A stretch of DNA of 64,000 nucleotides from CAIKMD01 sp963803265 (lineage in GTDB: Bacteria; Pseudomonadota; Alphaproteobacteria; ATCC43930; CGMCC-115725), in assembly GCA_963803265.1 (NCBI GenBank), contig CAWDLZ010000010.1, positions 62,001 through 126,000 of the forward strand. Direction: 5' to 3'. Both the position numbers and the translations under genes were made by a program. Numbering within the stretch: the stretch's first letter is position 1; every line of letters begins with the position of its first letter. Below, in pieces: positions 27,381 through 36,462 of this stretch. A model generated the notes under the pieces. That model did no database searches. It was not told the DNA's origin and saw nothing but the letters and a program-made list of their open reading frames with translations.

Positions 27381-29030
27381 GATAGTCGCTCCGCGAATCC
27401 AATCGATCACGCGGTCGGCATCGGCCGGTGCGGCGTTACCGCGCCACGCCACATGTCCGTCCGGCCTGACGAGGACGAGACGGCGCTCATAGAGCGCCGC
27501 GATCTCGGGCTCCTCGATCGCGACCGAGGCGAGCGGGACGCCGCGCCGCCGCGCCGAGGCGATCAAGGCCTCGGCCTCCGCGCCCGCCCCGCGAAAGCTC
27601 AGCAGCACGAAGCCATCGCCGAAGAGATCGAGCGTCGAGCGGCCATGGGCGAGGCGGATGCCGGCGTCGGGCGGTGGCCCACCATCGAGCCAGGCATGGG
27701 GCGCGCGATGGCCGGGGCGCGAGGTCGGCACATAATCGCGCACCGCATCCGCGGGCGCTTCGGTCTCGTCGGGACAGATGATCGGCGAGGGATCATAGCG
27801 GTAGCCGAGCGCGATGCCGTCGGTGTCGTGATGCCGCATGATGTCGGCATCGAACAGCGATTGCTTGAACGCTGCGCGCTCGCGCCGCCCGTCTTCATCG
27901 TCCCGATCGATGGCGGGGCCGGGAGTGAAGCCGCGCAGGCGCTGGAGGTTCCGGGTCGCTTCCTCGACGTTTCGCACGGCGATCGGGCGGCGCTCGATCT
28001 CGTAGCTCTCGATGAGGGCGGGCCCGGCCCAGCTGCCGAGCTGGCCCGCGAGCTTCCAGGCCAGATCCATGGCATCGCCGACGCCCGTGTTCATGCCGAA
28101 TCCGCCGGTCGGGTTGAGCTGGTGCGCGGCATCGCCCGCCAGGAACGCACGGCCCTTGCGGAATGCGTCCGCAACCAGCTTGCGGCTGACCCAATTCGAG
28201 GAATTGAGCAGCTTGAATTCGAAATCCTGGCCGACGGCCTGGCGCAACAGCTGGGGAATGAGCGCCGGGTCGGCGGGCGGCGGCTGAATCCCGAAGCGCC
28301 AAAGCCCGCGCCAGTTGATAGAGGTGAGATGCCCCCACGCGCCCTGCGGCCCGACGATGCTGCAAAACCGCGCCTGGCCCAGCGTGTGTGCGTAAATTTC
28401 CAGCAATTCGCGCGATTCGAAGAAGATGCTGAAATTGTTCTGGATCGCGTCGAGCCCGCGCAGCGCGATGCCGAGCACCTCGCGCACGGTCGAATTGGCG
28501 CCGTCGCAGCCGACGATATAGGCGGCGGCGAGGGTCTCGGCCTTGCCCGATCTAAGATCGGTCACCCGCGCCTCGATCCGGCCGCCCGTTTCGGCAAACG
28601 AGTCGAGCCGCGTGAGGTGCCGCAGCGTGATCGGCGCCTGGCGCCGCGCATGGGCAAGCAGGATCGGGTCAAACCAAAGCTGCGAAACCAGACAGTCGGC
28701 CTCGGGCGAGAAGAAGCGCGTTTTCTCCTCGAGGAAGGGCGGGAGATCGATCCGCGCAATCTCGAACCCGGTGACCGCGGTAGCCCACAGCACATTGGGA
28801 TGGAAATCCTCGGGGTGGCCGGCGCGCCGGATCGCTTCGGTCAATCCCCAGCGGCGACAGAATTCCATCGACCGCACATTGACGAAATTCATCTTCGGGG
28901 TGTTGATCGTGCCGTCGCGGGCTTCGATCAGGGTCGAGGCGACGCCGAGCCGCGCCAACTCGATGGCCAGCGACAAGCCCACAGGGCCGCCACCGACGAT
29001 CAGCACCGGAATAAGGGCGTTCGCCGGCAT
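27381..29030 (-). CDS. FAD-dependent aromatic hydroxylase (PheA/TfdB/MhpA-like), stop codon missing
   Basis: Group A flavin monooxygenase of about 550 residues that hydroxylates a phenolic or aromatic acid with NAD(P)H and O2. ATG 29030 follows AGGAAG. The FAD GxGxxG is LIVGGGPVGLSLA (residues 13-18), and the second FAD motif is FLAGDAAHQLNPTGGFG. The C-terminal thioredoxin-like domain ends LVRPDGHVAWRG and DRVIDWIRGAT. After this the frame runs on into the DctP signal peptide. A TGA overlapping the DctP ATG exists one frame over, so one extra base in the last codons would explain the missing stop. Otherwise the protein looks complete. It is probably co-transcribed with the DctP gene. Confidence 0.87.
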
Positions 29031-29059
29031 TAAGCTTCCTCCGACATGGCCGCGCAACT

Positions 29060-29977
29060 CTAACTCGGTTGGCTTGCCGCAGGAAGGCCGGCGCGGCGGT
29101 CGAGCCAGGCGAGTAGCGGCGCGGCGAAGGGCGCGATCTGCTTGTAGCTCTGCATCTCGGGCGACATGTCGCGAAGCGCCGAGGCCAGCGCGCGCGCCGT
29201 ATCGGGCGACACGACAACGCCATCGAGGCGGCTGATCGTGGTCCCGATCGTGAAGACCACGGCGCCGGTAGCGGCGAGGCGGCGCAGCGTCTGGCGCTCG
29301 ACGCGCAACCACAGGCGCTCGCCGGCGCTCTCCGATGTCACGGCGACGGATAGCGGGAGTGCCTGCGGCTGGAACCGCGCCTCGTCATGCCCGATGCCCC
29401 AATTGAAGCGGCGGACCGGGCGCTCCGGTTTCAGGGCGGCGAAGAAGCGATCGACCCGGCTGCCCAGCACCGCCTCATAGCCCGGCACCGGCGCGTGGAT
29501 CGCGGCCAGGGACTGGCCGAGCTTCTCGGCGAGCAGCCACCGGTTGGGGGCGCACAGCGATGCAGCCGTCAGGATGGTGCGGCCGCCGACAGCTTCGACA
29601 AGGCAAAGATCCTCGGCCACGAGGCGTCCGGCGAGGTCGAGCGGATGGAGCGTCGGGCGGGCGAGGTCCCATTCCTCGCCATTGGCCCGATTGATCAGCC
29701 GGTCGCCCGCGCGCCCATAGCAATCCGGATGATGCCGCGGCAGATGCCGGGCCAGTGTCCCGAGCAGCTCGGCCGCGGCGGCGGCGGCCTCGGGCAGGGC
29801 GCGAAACACCTCGGCATGGCGGGTCGCGAGGAGCGCGCGTTTGGCGGCCAAATCGCCGGCAAGCTCCGGCCCCGGTTCGAGCCAGGCCTGATCCTCGATC
29901 GGCGCGAGGCCCATCGTCAGCTCGAATCGGCCGGCTGCAAACGGCGGGTACGGTTGCGCGATTTGGTCTACACTCAT
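29060..29977 (-). CDS. Heme-dependent oxidative N-demethylase-like protein (DUF3445)
   Basis: 305-residue soluble protein of the DUF3445 family, members of which bind heme and act in oxidative N-demethylation of small amines. Recognisable stretches are MGLAPIEDQAWLEPG near the N-terminus, the central LVEAVGGRTILTAASLCAPNRW, and RVERQTLRRLAATGAVVFTI, followed by the IGT-x-I-x-R-L segment. No signal peptide, so cytoplasmic. It ends 29 bases upstream of the FAD hydroxylase on the same strand, so a hydroxylase/demethylase transcript with a TRAP binding protein is plausible. The family assignment rests on recalled sequence patterns; the substrate is unknown. Confidence 0.8.
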   Translation of the reverse strand: MSVDQIAQPYPPFAAGRFELTMGLAPIEDQAWLEPGPELAGDLAAKRALLATRHAEVFRALPEAAAAAAELLGTLARHLPRHHPDCYGRAGDRLINRANGEEWDLARPTLHPLDLAGRLVAEDLCLVEAVGGRTILTAASLCAPNRWLLAEKLGQSLAAIHAPVPGYEAVLGSRVDRFFAALKPERPVRRFNWGIGHDEARFQPQALPLSVAVTSESAGERLWLRVERQTLRRLAATGAVVFTIGTTISRLDGVVVSPDTARALASALRDMSPEMQSYKQIAPFAAPLLAWLDRRAGLPAASQPS

Positions 29978-29992
29978 GTCCGCTCGTTTAGC

Positions 29993-30442
29993 ATGAAGGT
30001 TCGCCGAATGAAGGAACCGCCGCCGCTCGACTGTCAGGGCTGCGCCCTATGCTGCAAGATGGCCGGGTATGTCGAGGTCAGCAATTACGACATCCGCCGG
30101 CTGGCGCGGCATTTCGGGCTTACCGTGCCGGAATTCGAGGCAAAGCACCTCGTGCAGGTGACGCGGGCCGGCAAGAAACGCATCAAGGAAGCCGATATCA
30201 GCTGTCAGTTTCTCGGGAAGGACCGTTCCTGCACGGTCTATGATGCGCGCCCCACCAATTGCCGGCAATATGTGTGCTGGGATCAGGACGACAAGACCGT
30301 CTTCGAATTCGCGCGCTTCGCACAGCTTTCGATCCCCGCGCTGCACAAGAAGGAATCCGAGGAAGTCGCGGCGGAAAAAGAAAAAGAGCGGAAACGCCTC
30401 GCCCGCCGCGCGCGATCCCTGGCCGCAAGGCGCAACCAATAG
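29993..30442 (+). CDS. YkgJ family cysteine cluster protein
   Basis: 149-residue protein with the YkgJ/Fli-like metal-binding cysteine pattern: CQGCALCC near the N-terminus, a central Cys in ISCQFLGKDRSC, and VYDARPTNCRQYVC. These Cys are thought to bind zinc or an Fe-S cluster. The C-terminus is a long charged helix (EEVAAEKEKERKRLARRARS), probably coiled. Start taken at ATG 29993; ATG 30008 in the same frame is equally possible, as neither has a strong ribosome site. It is divergent from the N-demethylase-like gene, with only 15 bases between starts, so the two promoters must overlap. Function of the family is unknown. Confidence 0.8.
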   Translation: MKVRRMKEPPPLDCQGCALCCKMAGYVEVSNYDIRRLARHFGLTVPEFEAKHLVQVTRAGKKRIKEADISCQFLGKDRSCTVYDARPTNCRQYVCWDQDDKTVFEFARFAQLSIPALHKKESEEVAAEKEKERKRLARRARSLAARRNQ

Positions 30443-30481
30443 CGCCGCAGTAATTCGGCTCACACGCCACAGGGAGGAACC

Positions 30482-31501
30482 ATGGCACGCATCGCGAGAG
30501 TGACTTTGGCGCTTCTTTTCGTAGCGACGCTCGCCGCCGGCTCGGCGGCCAGCGCCGATCCGCTGCAGATTCGCGTCGGCTGGGCAACGACCCCGACGCA
30601 TGTTCAGCCCTTGGTCGATGCACTGCAAAAGCTCCACCCCGAAGTGTTCCATCATTTCGGCCAAAGCTATGTCGCCGAGGGCCTGCGCTTCGACGGCAGC
30701 ACCCCGCAGATCGAGGCCCTCGCCACCAACGAGCTCGAGATCGCGGCCTTCGGGCCCTCGGCCGTGGCCCTTGCGGTGAACAACGCCCATCTCGACATGC
30801 GGATCGTCGCCGACGTGTTCCAGGACGGCAAGCCCGGCTATATCACGGTGCGCTACGCCGTCCTCGCCGACGGCCCCGTCAAGACGGTCGAGGATCTGAA
30901 GGGTCGCCGCATCGCCTCGAATGCGATCGGCTCGTTCGGCAATTCGACCATGCGCGTGATGCTGCGCAAGCACGGGCTAGGCGACAAGGACGTGACGACG
31001 ATCCAGATGAATTTCGCTAACATGCCGGCGATGCTGGCGGCGAACAACGTCAACCTCATCAACCTCCTGCCGCAATACAGCAACTATCTGACCAGCGGCA
31101 AGTTCCGCATTCTGTTTACTGCGCGCGACGCGCAAGGCGTCTCGCAGGCCCAGATTTGGGCGATGCGGGCCGATTTCATTGCGGCTCATCGCCCGGCGCT
31201 CGTCGATTTCTTCGAGGATCACATTCGCGCCTTGCGCTGGTTCCTCGATCCGGCCCATCACGAGGAAGCCGTCACGATCGCGCAATCCGTCACTAAGGCG
31301 CATCGCGAAGACGTGGCCTATGTCTTCACCCATGACAATTCCTACCGCTCGCCCGATGCCCTCCCGGACGTGACCGCGACGCAAACGGCGATCGATCACG
31401 ATGTCGAGCTGGGCGTCGTGCCGAAGGGTCTCACCATCGCGCCCCATTACATCGATCTGTCGCTCGCCGAGGAAGCAAAGCGCCGGATCGACGGAAGATA
31501 A
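30482..31501 (+). CDS. ABC transporter substrate-binding protein, TauA/SsuA (NMT1)-like
   Basis: 339-residue periplasmic protein with a Sec signal ending SAASA-D, then LQIRVGWATTPTHVQPLVDAL. ATG 30482 has GGGAGGAACC immediately upstream. The core VKTVEDLKGRRIASNAIGSF and the later PALVDFFEDHIRALRWF segments match sulfonate/nitrate/aromatic-type binding proteins. No permease or ATPase is adjacent. It is followed at 37 bases by a zinc-type dehydrogenase gene and then a molybdenum hydroxylase subunit, so the ligand may be the substrate of those enzymes. Confidence 0.87.
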   Translation: MARIARVTLALLFVATLAAGSAASADPLQIRVGWATTPTHVQPLVDALQKLHPEVFHHFGQSYVAEGLRFDGSTPQIEALATNELEIAAFGPSAVALAVNNAHLDMRIVADVFQDGKPGYITVRYAVLADGPVKTVEDLKGRRIASNAIGSFGNSTMRVMLRKHGLGDKDVTTIQMNFANMPAMLAANNVNLINLLPQYSNYLTSGKFRILFTARDAQGVSQAQIWAMRADFIAAHRPALVDFFEDHIRALRWFLDPAHHEEAVTIAQSVTKAHREDVAYVFTHDNSYRSPDALPDVTATQTAIDHDVELGVVPKGLTIAPHYIDLSLAEEAKRRIDGR

Positions 31502-31538
31502 GGGTTGGCGAGCGTCATTGGTTTGAGGTGCGGGCATC

Positions 31539-32538
31539 ATGAAGGCGATGATCTATCGGGAATTCGGTCCGCCCGAAGTGCTGCATTACGAGGATGTGCC
31601 CGAGCCCGTTCCCGGACCGGGCGAGATCAAGATCGAGGTTCACGCCTGTTCGGTGAACCGGGTGCTCGATGTCGCCGTGCGCGCCGGCAAGCAGCCGCAG
31701 CGCCAGGTGCGGCTTCCCCATGTCGGCGGCGTCGATCCGGTGGGCATCGTGACCGAAATCGGTGCGGGCGTGACCGACCGCAGGCCCGGCGATCGCGTCG
31801 CCGTCTTCCAGGGCCTCGGCGACCGCAAGATGTTCGGCATCCATTGCTGGGGCGGTAACGCGCAATACACCAAGGCGCCCGCCTCGGCGACTTGCCTCGT
31901 GCCGGAGGCCGTGTCCTTCGCCGACGCCTGCGTGATCGCGCGCCACGCGCCGGTGGCTTGGAATCTCCTCGTGCATCGCGCGAAGCTCAAGCCAGGCGAA
32001 TGGGTTCTAGCCTTGGGCGCCGCTGGCAATCTTGGCTCCATTGGCATTCAGATCGCCAAGAATCTCGGCGCCCGCGTCATCGCCTGCGCCGGCTCGGACG
32101 AGCGTGCAGGCGTGGGGCTGGAGCTCGGCGCCGATGCGGCGATCAACTACAAGACCGCCGATCTCAAGGCCGAGATCATGGCGCTCACCGGCGGAAAAGG
32201 CGTCGATGTCGTCTACGACAACATCGCCAATCCGGCGACGGTCTCGGCGGCGATCGAGGCGCTCGGCTTCGATGGCAGGCTGGTCACCGCCGGCGCGCAT
32301 GGCGGGCCGATCGTGCCGGTCAATTTCTTTCACCTCTACGACCATCGCATCACGATCATGGGCAGCCCGGTGAGCCGCCACGCCGACGCCATCCCGGCGC
32401 TCGAGCAGGCGGCTCAAGGCAAGCTGCGCGTGCGTCATCGAGCGCGTCATGCCGCTGGGCGAGGCGGCCGAGGCGCACCGCATCGTCGAAGCCTCGCCAG
32501 CGACCGGCAAGATCATTCTCGATCCGACCCTGGGCTGA
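31539..32538 (+). CDS. Zinc-type alcohol dehydrogenase / quinone oxidoreductase family protein (frameshifted)
   Basis: Medium-chain dehydrogenase/reductase that oxidises an alcohol or reduces an enone with NAD(P)H. It begins MKAMIYREFGPPEVLHYEDV (GroES-like domain). The Rossmann part has VLALGAAGNLGSIGIQIAKN, then LGADAAINYKT and VDVVYDNIANP. The last 34 residues are out of frame: the expected ending VIERVMPLGEAAEAHRIVE through GKIILDPTLG, stop at 32538, appears after one extra base near 32430-32435. Restored length is about 332 residues, normal for the family. The catalytic-zinc Cys/His set is not obvious, which favours the quinone-oxidoreductase branch. Confidence 0.82.
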
Positions 32539-32581
32539 ATCCTATTATTGCGCCGTCGTCAACGGTCGTCAAGAGGGCAGC

Positions 32582-34903
32582 ATGGGCGAGTTCGCAATCG
32601 GTCAGCCAGTGTCGCGGTTCGAGGATCCGCGATTGCTGCGCGGCGGCGGCCGCTATATCGACGACATGGTGTTGCCGCGCATGGCGTTCGGCCATGTCTT
32701 GCGTTCGCCCCACGCGCATGCGCGGATCCGCTCGATCGACGCGGCGAAAGCCAAGGCCGCGCCGGGCGTGCTGGCGGTCCTCACCGGCGCCGATTGGGAG
32801 CAATCGGGCTGGGGCGATCTGCCGGTGCCTACGGGCATGAAGCGGCGCGACGGCTCGCCTTCCTACAAGCCGCGCTATCCGGCCCTGGTCAAGGACCGCG
32901 TGCGCTGGGTCGGCGATTACGTCGCCTTCGTCGTCGCAGAGTCCGCGCATGAGGCAGCCGACGCGGCCGAGCGCATCGCCGTCGAGTACGAGCCGCTGCC
33001 CGCAATCGTCTCGACCGCCGACGCGCCGGAGGCGGGCGCGCCGCTGGTGTGGGAGGATTGCCCCGGCAATATCTGCTTCGTGCACTTGGAAGGCGACAAG
33101 GCCGCGACCGACGCGGCGTTCGCCGGCGCTGCCTCGATCGTCAAGCGCCGCTTCGTCATCAACCGGGTGACCGCCGCCACGATGGAGCCGCGCGCGTCGA
33201 TAGGCGACTACAACGCCGCCGCCGACCATTACACGATCTACACCACCTTGCAGCGCACCCATACCTATCGCGCGGAACTCGCGCAATTCGTGCTTCATGT
33301 TCCCGAAAGCAAGGTGCGCGTCGTCGCCGGCGATATCGGCGGCAGCTTCGGCATGAAGTCCGCCGTCTATAACGAGGTGGCGCTGGTGCTGCTGGGCTCG
33401 AAGCTCACGGGGCGGCCGGTGAAATGGACGAGCACCCGCTCGGAAGCGTTCCTGAGCGACGCCCAGGCGCGCGACAACGTAACCGAGGCCGAGCTTGCGC
33501 TCGACCGCGACGGCCGGTTCCTCGGCCTCCGGGTCAAGGCGATCGCCAATCTGGGCGCCTATCTGCAGGCCAATTCGCAGGTCTTCGTCGGCAATCTGGG
33601 GACGCTGGCCGGCGTCTACCGCACGCCCGCGATTCATGCCGACGTGACCGCGGTCTTTACCCATACCAATCCGGTCCGCCCGTATCGCGGCAATGGCCGG
33701 CCCGAAGCGGCCTATGTCATCGAGCGGATGGTGGATGCCGCGGCCGACGAGCTCGGGATCGACGCGATCGAGCTGCGGCGGCGCAACATGATCCCGCCCG
33801 AGGCCATGCCGTTCAAATCGGGCCTCACTTTCACCTATGATTGCGGCGAGTTCGCGAAGAATCTCGACCTGGCCCTGAAGCTTGCGGATTTCGCCGGCTT
33901 CGAGAGGAGGCGCGAGCTTGCGCGCCGACGCGGCAAGCTGCGCGGTCTGGGCTTGTCGAACACCATCGAGCGCGCCGCGGCGCCCGGCTTCGAGAGCGCG
34001 GAAATCCGCTTCGACCGCAGCGGCACGCTGACGCTGCTCTCGGGCTCGATCAATCAAGGGCAGGGCCACGAGACGATCTATAAGCAAGTGCTGTGCGACC
34101 GTCTCGGCATCCACCCGGATCGGGTCCAATACGTCCAGGGCGATACCGACAAGGTCGCCATCGGCGAGGGCACGGGCGGCTCGCGCTCGGCGACCCTGGG
34201 CGGCTCGGCGGTCCTCCTCGCGTCCGACAAGATCATCGCGAAGGCGAGCCTCATCGCCGCGCGCGTCCTCGGCGTCGAGAGCGGGGAAATCAAATTCGCC
34301 GACGGCATCTTTTCCGCGACCCGCACCAATCGCACCATAACCATCGGCGAGATCGCAAAGGAGTCGGTGAACCCGAAAAACCTGGCCGATGGGATGGAGC
34401 CGGGCCTCGTGGCCGGCGCCATTTATAGCGGCAAGGTCGCGAATTATCCCAATGGCTGCCATGTCTGCGAGCTCGAAATCGACGACGAGACCGGCCAGGT
34501 CGAGATACTCCGGTACAGCGTCGTCGACGACGTCGGCACGGTGATGAATCCGCTTCTTCTAGAAGGACAGATCAGCGGCGGGATCGCGCAGGGCCTGGGT
34601 CAGGCGCTGATGGAGGATATCAGGTTCGACGCGCGAACGGGCCAGCTTCTCACCGGCTCGTTCATGGATTACGCGATGCCGCGCGCCGGCGATCTCTCCG
34701 CCATCGAGCTCAAGAGCAATCCGCTGCCGACGAAGACCAATCCCTTGGGCGTCAAGGGCGCAGGCGAAGCGGGCAGCGTCGGCGCCTTGCCGGCGGTGGC
34801 GAACGCCGTCATCGACGCGCTCTCCCGGCTCGGCATCCACGGCATCGAGATGCCTGCGACGTCCGAGCGCCTGTGGCGCGCCATCCGGCAAGCGCGGCAA
34901 TAG
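32582..34903 (+). CDS. Xanthine dehydrogenase family molybdopterin-binding subunit (CoxL/aldehyde oxidase-like)
   Basis: Large catalytic subunit (773 residues) of a molybdenum hydroxylase. It has N-terminal RFEDPRLLRGGGRYIDD, the Mo-cofactor-binding GDIGGSFGMK, and the catalytic glutamate E729 in GVKGAGEAGSVGA. The loop where form I CO dehydrogenases have AYxCSFR reads RPYRGNGRPEAAYV, so this is a form II or aldehyde/aromatic-aldehyde dehydrogenase type, not a CO dehydrogenase. The partner FAD (CoxM) and 2Fe-2S (CoxS) subunits are not encoded nearby, and the enzyme cannot work without electron-transfer partners, so they must lie elsewhere. ATG 32582 is preceded by AGAGGGCAGC. It ends 5 bases before the convergent F420 reductase. 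Confidence 0.9.
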   Translation: MGEFAIGQPVSRFEDPRLLRGGGRYIDDMVLPRMAFGHVLRSPHAHARIRSIDAAKAKAAPGVLAVLTGADWEQSGWGDLPVPTGMKRRDGSPSYKPRYPALVKDRVRWVGDYVAFVVAESAHEAADAAERIAVEYEPLPAIVSTADAPEAGAPLVWEDCPGNICFVHLEGDKAATDAAFAGAASIVKRRFVINRVTAATMEPRASIGDYNAAADHYTIYTTLQRTHTYRAELAQFVLHVPESKVRVVAGDIGGSFGMKSAVYNEVALVLLGSKLTGRPVKWTSTRSEAFLSDAQARDNVTEAELALDRDGRFLGLRVKAIANLGAYLQANSQVFVGNLGTLAGVYRTPAIHADVTAVFTHTNPVRPYRGNGRPEAAYVIERMVDAAADELGIDAIELRRRNMIPPEAMPFKSGLTFTYDCGEFAKNLDLALKLADFAGFERRRELARRRGKLRGLGLSNTIERAAAPGFESAEIRFDRSGTLTLLSGSINQGQGHETIYKQVLCDRLGIHPDRVQYVQGDTDKVAIGEGTGGSRSATLGGSAVLLASDKIIAKASLIAARVLGVESGEIKFADGIFSATRTNRTITIGEIAKESVNPKNLADGMEPGLVAGAIYSGKVANYPNGCHVCELEIDDETGQVEILRYSVVDDVGTVMNPLLLEGQISGGIAQGLGQALMEDIRFDARTGQLLTGSFMDYAMPRAGDLSAIELKSNPLPTKTNPLGVKGAGEAGSVGALPAVANAVIDALSRLGIHGIEMPATSERLWRAIRQARQ

Positions 34904-34908
34904 AGCGA

Positions 34909-35583
34909 TCAGGAATCCGGCGTCAGGCCGGCGATGCGAATGCCGGCGCCCGGCACCTTGTATTTGCGATTGATCCAGATGAGGACCGAGGTCAGGGCTT
35001 CGGCCGCCGCGGAGTTGCAAATCGGCCCGGCGTCGATGCCGCGCAGCCCGATCGCATCGAGGAGCGCGATCACGCGGGCTCGCGCCTCGGCATCGTCGGC
35101 GCAGACCAGCACGTCGCCCTCGATGGGCCGATCGAGCTTGCCGAGCTTCTCGGCGGACACGTTCTGGAAAGCGGAGACCACGCGGACGCGCTCGCCGAGG
35201 AGCGCCTGAATTGCCGCGACCGCCGAGCCGCCGGGCGGAAGCTGCACGCGGTTCACCCGCGGCGGCATCAGCGGCGCCGTCGCGTCCACCAGAATCTTGC
35301 CGTCGAGCAGGTCGCGGATTTCCTCGACGCCAGCCTTCTCGGCCGCGAAAGGGACGGCGAGCACGACGATGCTCGCGCTCACCGCCGCGCCTCGGTTGTC
35401 GCCGGCCGCGACCGCATCGCCTCCGAGAATCCGGTTGAGCGCCGCCGCCGCTGCGCCCGCCTTCGCCGCATCGCGCGAGCCGAGGATCACGTCATGCCCG
35501 GCCCGCGCGAGCCGCAGCGCCAATCCCGTGCCGAGCGCCCCGGTCCCTCCGATGATCGCGATCTTCTCCAACCCGCCCGCCAC
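34909..35583 (-). CDS. NADPH-dependent F420 reductase (F420H2:NADP+ oxidoreductase)
   Basis: 224-residue soluble enzyme that passes hydride between NADP(H) and coenzyme F420, keeping reduced F420 available. The NADP-binding motif is IAIIGGTGALGTGLALRLA followed by GHDVILGSRD, where the SR pair fits the 2'-phosphate. Later motifs are VVLAVPFAA, SAFQNVSAEKL and DAGPICNSAAAEALTSVL, all typical of Fno/NPDP F420 reductases. GTG 35583 is chosen because GAGGAGAG precedes it; the longer ATG at 35637 has a non-conserved leader. It is transcribed divergently from the F420 biosynthesis operon, with 111 bases between, which strongly supports the F420 link. Confidence 0.88.
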   Translation of the reverse strand: MAGGLEKIAIIGGTGALGTGLALRLARAGHDVILGSRDAAKAGAAAAALNRILGGDAVAAGDNRGAAVSASIVVLAVPFAAEKAGVEEIRDLLDGKILVDATAPLMPPRVNRVQLPPGGSAVAAIQALLGERVRVVSAFQNVSAEKLGKLDRPIEGDVLVCADDAEARARVIALLDAIGLRGIDAGPICNSAAAEALTSVLIWINRKYKVPGAGIRIAGLTPDS

Positions 35584-35694
35584 GATTCTCTCCTCGACCG
35601 CTTCGCCATTATTCCCGGCCAATGGGATTGACGGCAATGGCGATTGTGTCGAAGCTCTCGCGGCTCTTCCCGGCGCTAAACCGCGACGTGATCC

Positions 35695-36462
35695 ATGCTC
35701 GACACCCTAACGCTCTCGGCGCTTCGGGATTTTCCCCTGGTTCGGCCCGGCGACGATCTCGCCGCCCTCGTGATCGCGGCGCTCGCGGCTCGCGCCCGCC
35801 CCCCCGCCCGCTCGGACGTGCTGGTCGTCGCCCAGAAAATCGTATCGAAGGCCGAGGGCCGATATGTCGATCTCGCGACCGTCGAGGCGTCGCCGCGCGC
35901 GCTCGGTCTCGCCGCCGAGGTCGAAAAGGATCCGCGCCTCGTCGAAGTGATCCTACGCGAATCGCGCCGCGTCGTGCGCCATCGCCGCGGCGTGCTGATC
36001 GTCGAGCATCGCCTCGGCTTCGTCATGGCGAATGCGGGCATCGACCGCTCTAATATCGACCCCGAGGCGGGCGCCGAGCCGGTTCTCCTACTGCCGGCCG
36101 ACCCCGACCGCTCGGCCGCGTCCTTGCGCGAGCGCATGGAACGGGCTTTCGGCGCAGCGCCGGCCGTGATCGTGAGCGACAGTTTCGGCCGCGCCTGGCG
36201 CAACGGCACGGTCGGGATCGCGCTGGGCGCGGCTGGGTTGCCTTCGGTCATGGATTGGCGCGGCAGGCCCGATCTCTTCGGCCGCGCGCTGAGTGCGACC
36301 GAGACCGGCTTCGCCGATGAAATCGCGGCAGCGGCCTCGCTGTTGATGGGCCAAGCCGATGGAGCCCGCCCCGTCGTCCTCGTCAGCGGGCTAGCCTGGT
36401 CGGCGCCCGAGCTGCCGGCCGCGAGATTAATCCGGCCCGCCGAAGAGGATCTCTTTCGCTGA
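35695..36462 (+). CDS. cofE: Coenzyme F420-0:L-glutamate ligase
   Basis: GTP-dependent ligase that adds glutamates to F420-0 to build the F420 tail; cytoplasmic. 255 residues, matching stand-alone CofE. Motifs include VLVVAQKIVSKAEGR, FVMANAGIDRSNIDPEAG, IVSDSFGRAWRNGTVGIALG and the ending EELPAARLIRPAEEDLF-like PAARLIRPAEEDLF. The nitroreductase-like domain fused to CofE in actinobacterial FbiB, which reduces dehydro-F420-0, is absent. First gene of a four-gene operon; its TGA overlaps the cofD ATG by one base (TGATG). It starts 111 bases from the divergent F420 reductase gene. Confidence 0.95.
   Translation: MLDTLTLSALRDFPLVRPGDDLAALVIAALAARARPPARSDVLVVAQKIVSKAEGRYVDLATVEASPRALGLAAEVEKDPRLVEVILRESRRVVRHRRGVLIVEHRLGFVMANAGIDRSNIDPEAGAEPVLLLPADPDRSAASLRERMERAFGAAPAVIVSDSFGRAWRNGTVGIALGAAGLPSVMDWRGRPDLFGRALSATETGFADEIAAAASLLMGQADGARPVVLVSGLAWSAPELPAARLIRPAEEDLFR

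Noticed and set aside
26520..29033. 837-codon open frame on the plus strand opposite the hydroxylase and TRAP receptor genes
   Set aside because: It mirrors a conserved gene pair codon for codon, has no ribosome site, and its translation is Arg/Asp/Gly/His-rich low-complexity sequence typical of antisense frames in GC-rich DNA. The same applies to 8387-10090 (-), 32513-34462 (-), 46590-47513 (+) and 53847-55685 (+).
26370..29312. A genuine 980-residue hydroxylase-TRAP receptor fusion protein
   Set aside because: The DctP part has its own ribosome site, ATG and signal peptide, and a cytoplasmic enzyme ahead of a signal peptide would block export. A lost stop through one extra base is simpler.
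32582..34903. Form I carbon monoxide dehydrogenase large subunit (coxL)
   Set aside because: The diagnostic AYxCSFR loop is replaced by RPYRGNGRPEA, and coxM and coxS are absent.
35583..35695. Sigma-70 promoter for the F420 operon (TTGACG at 35628-35633)
   Set aside because: No acceptable -10 element lies 16-18 bases downstream; a single hexamer in GC-rich DNA is weak evidence.
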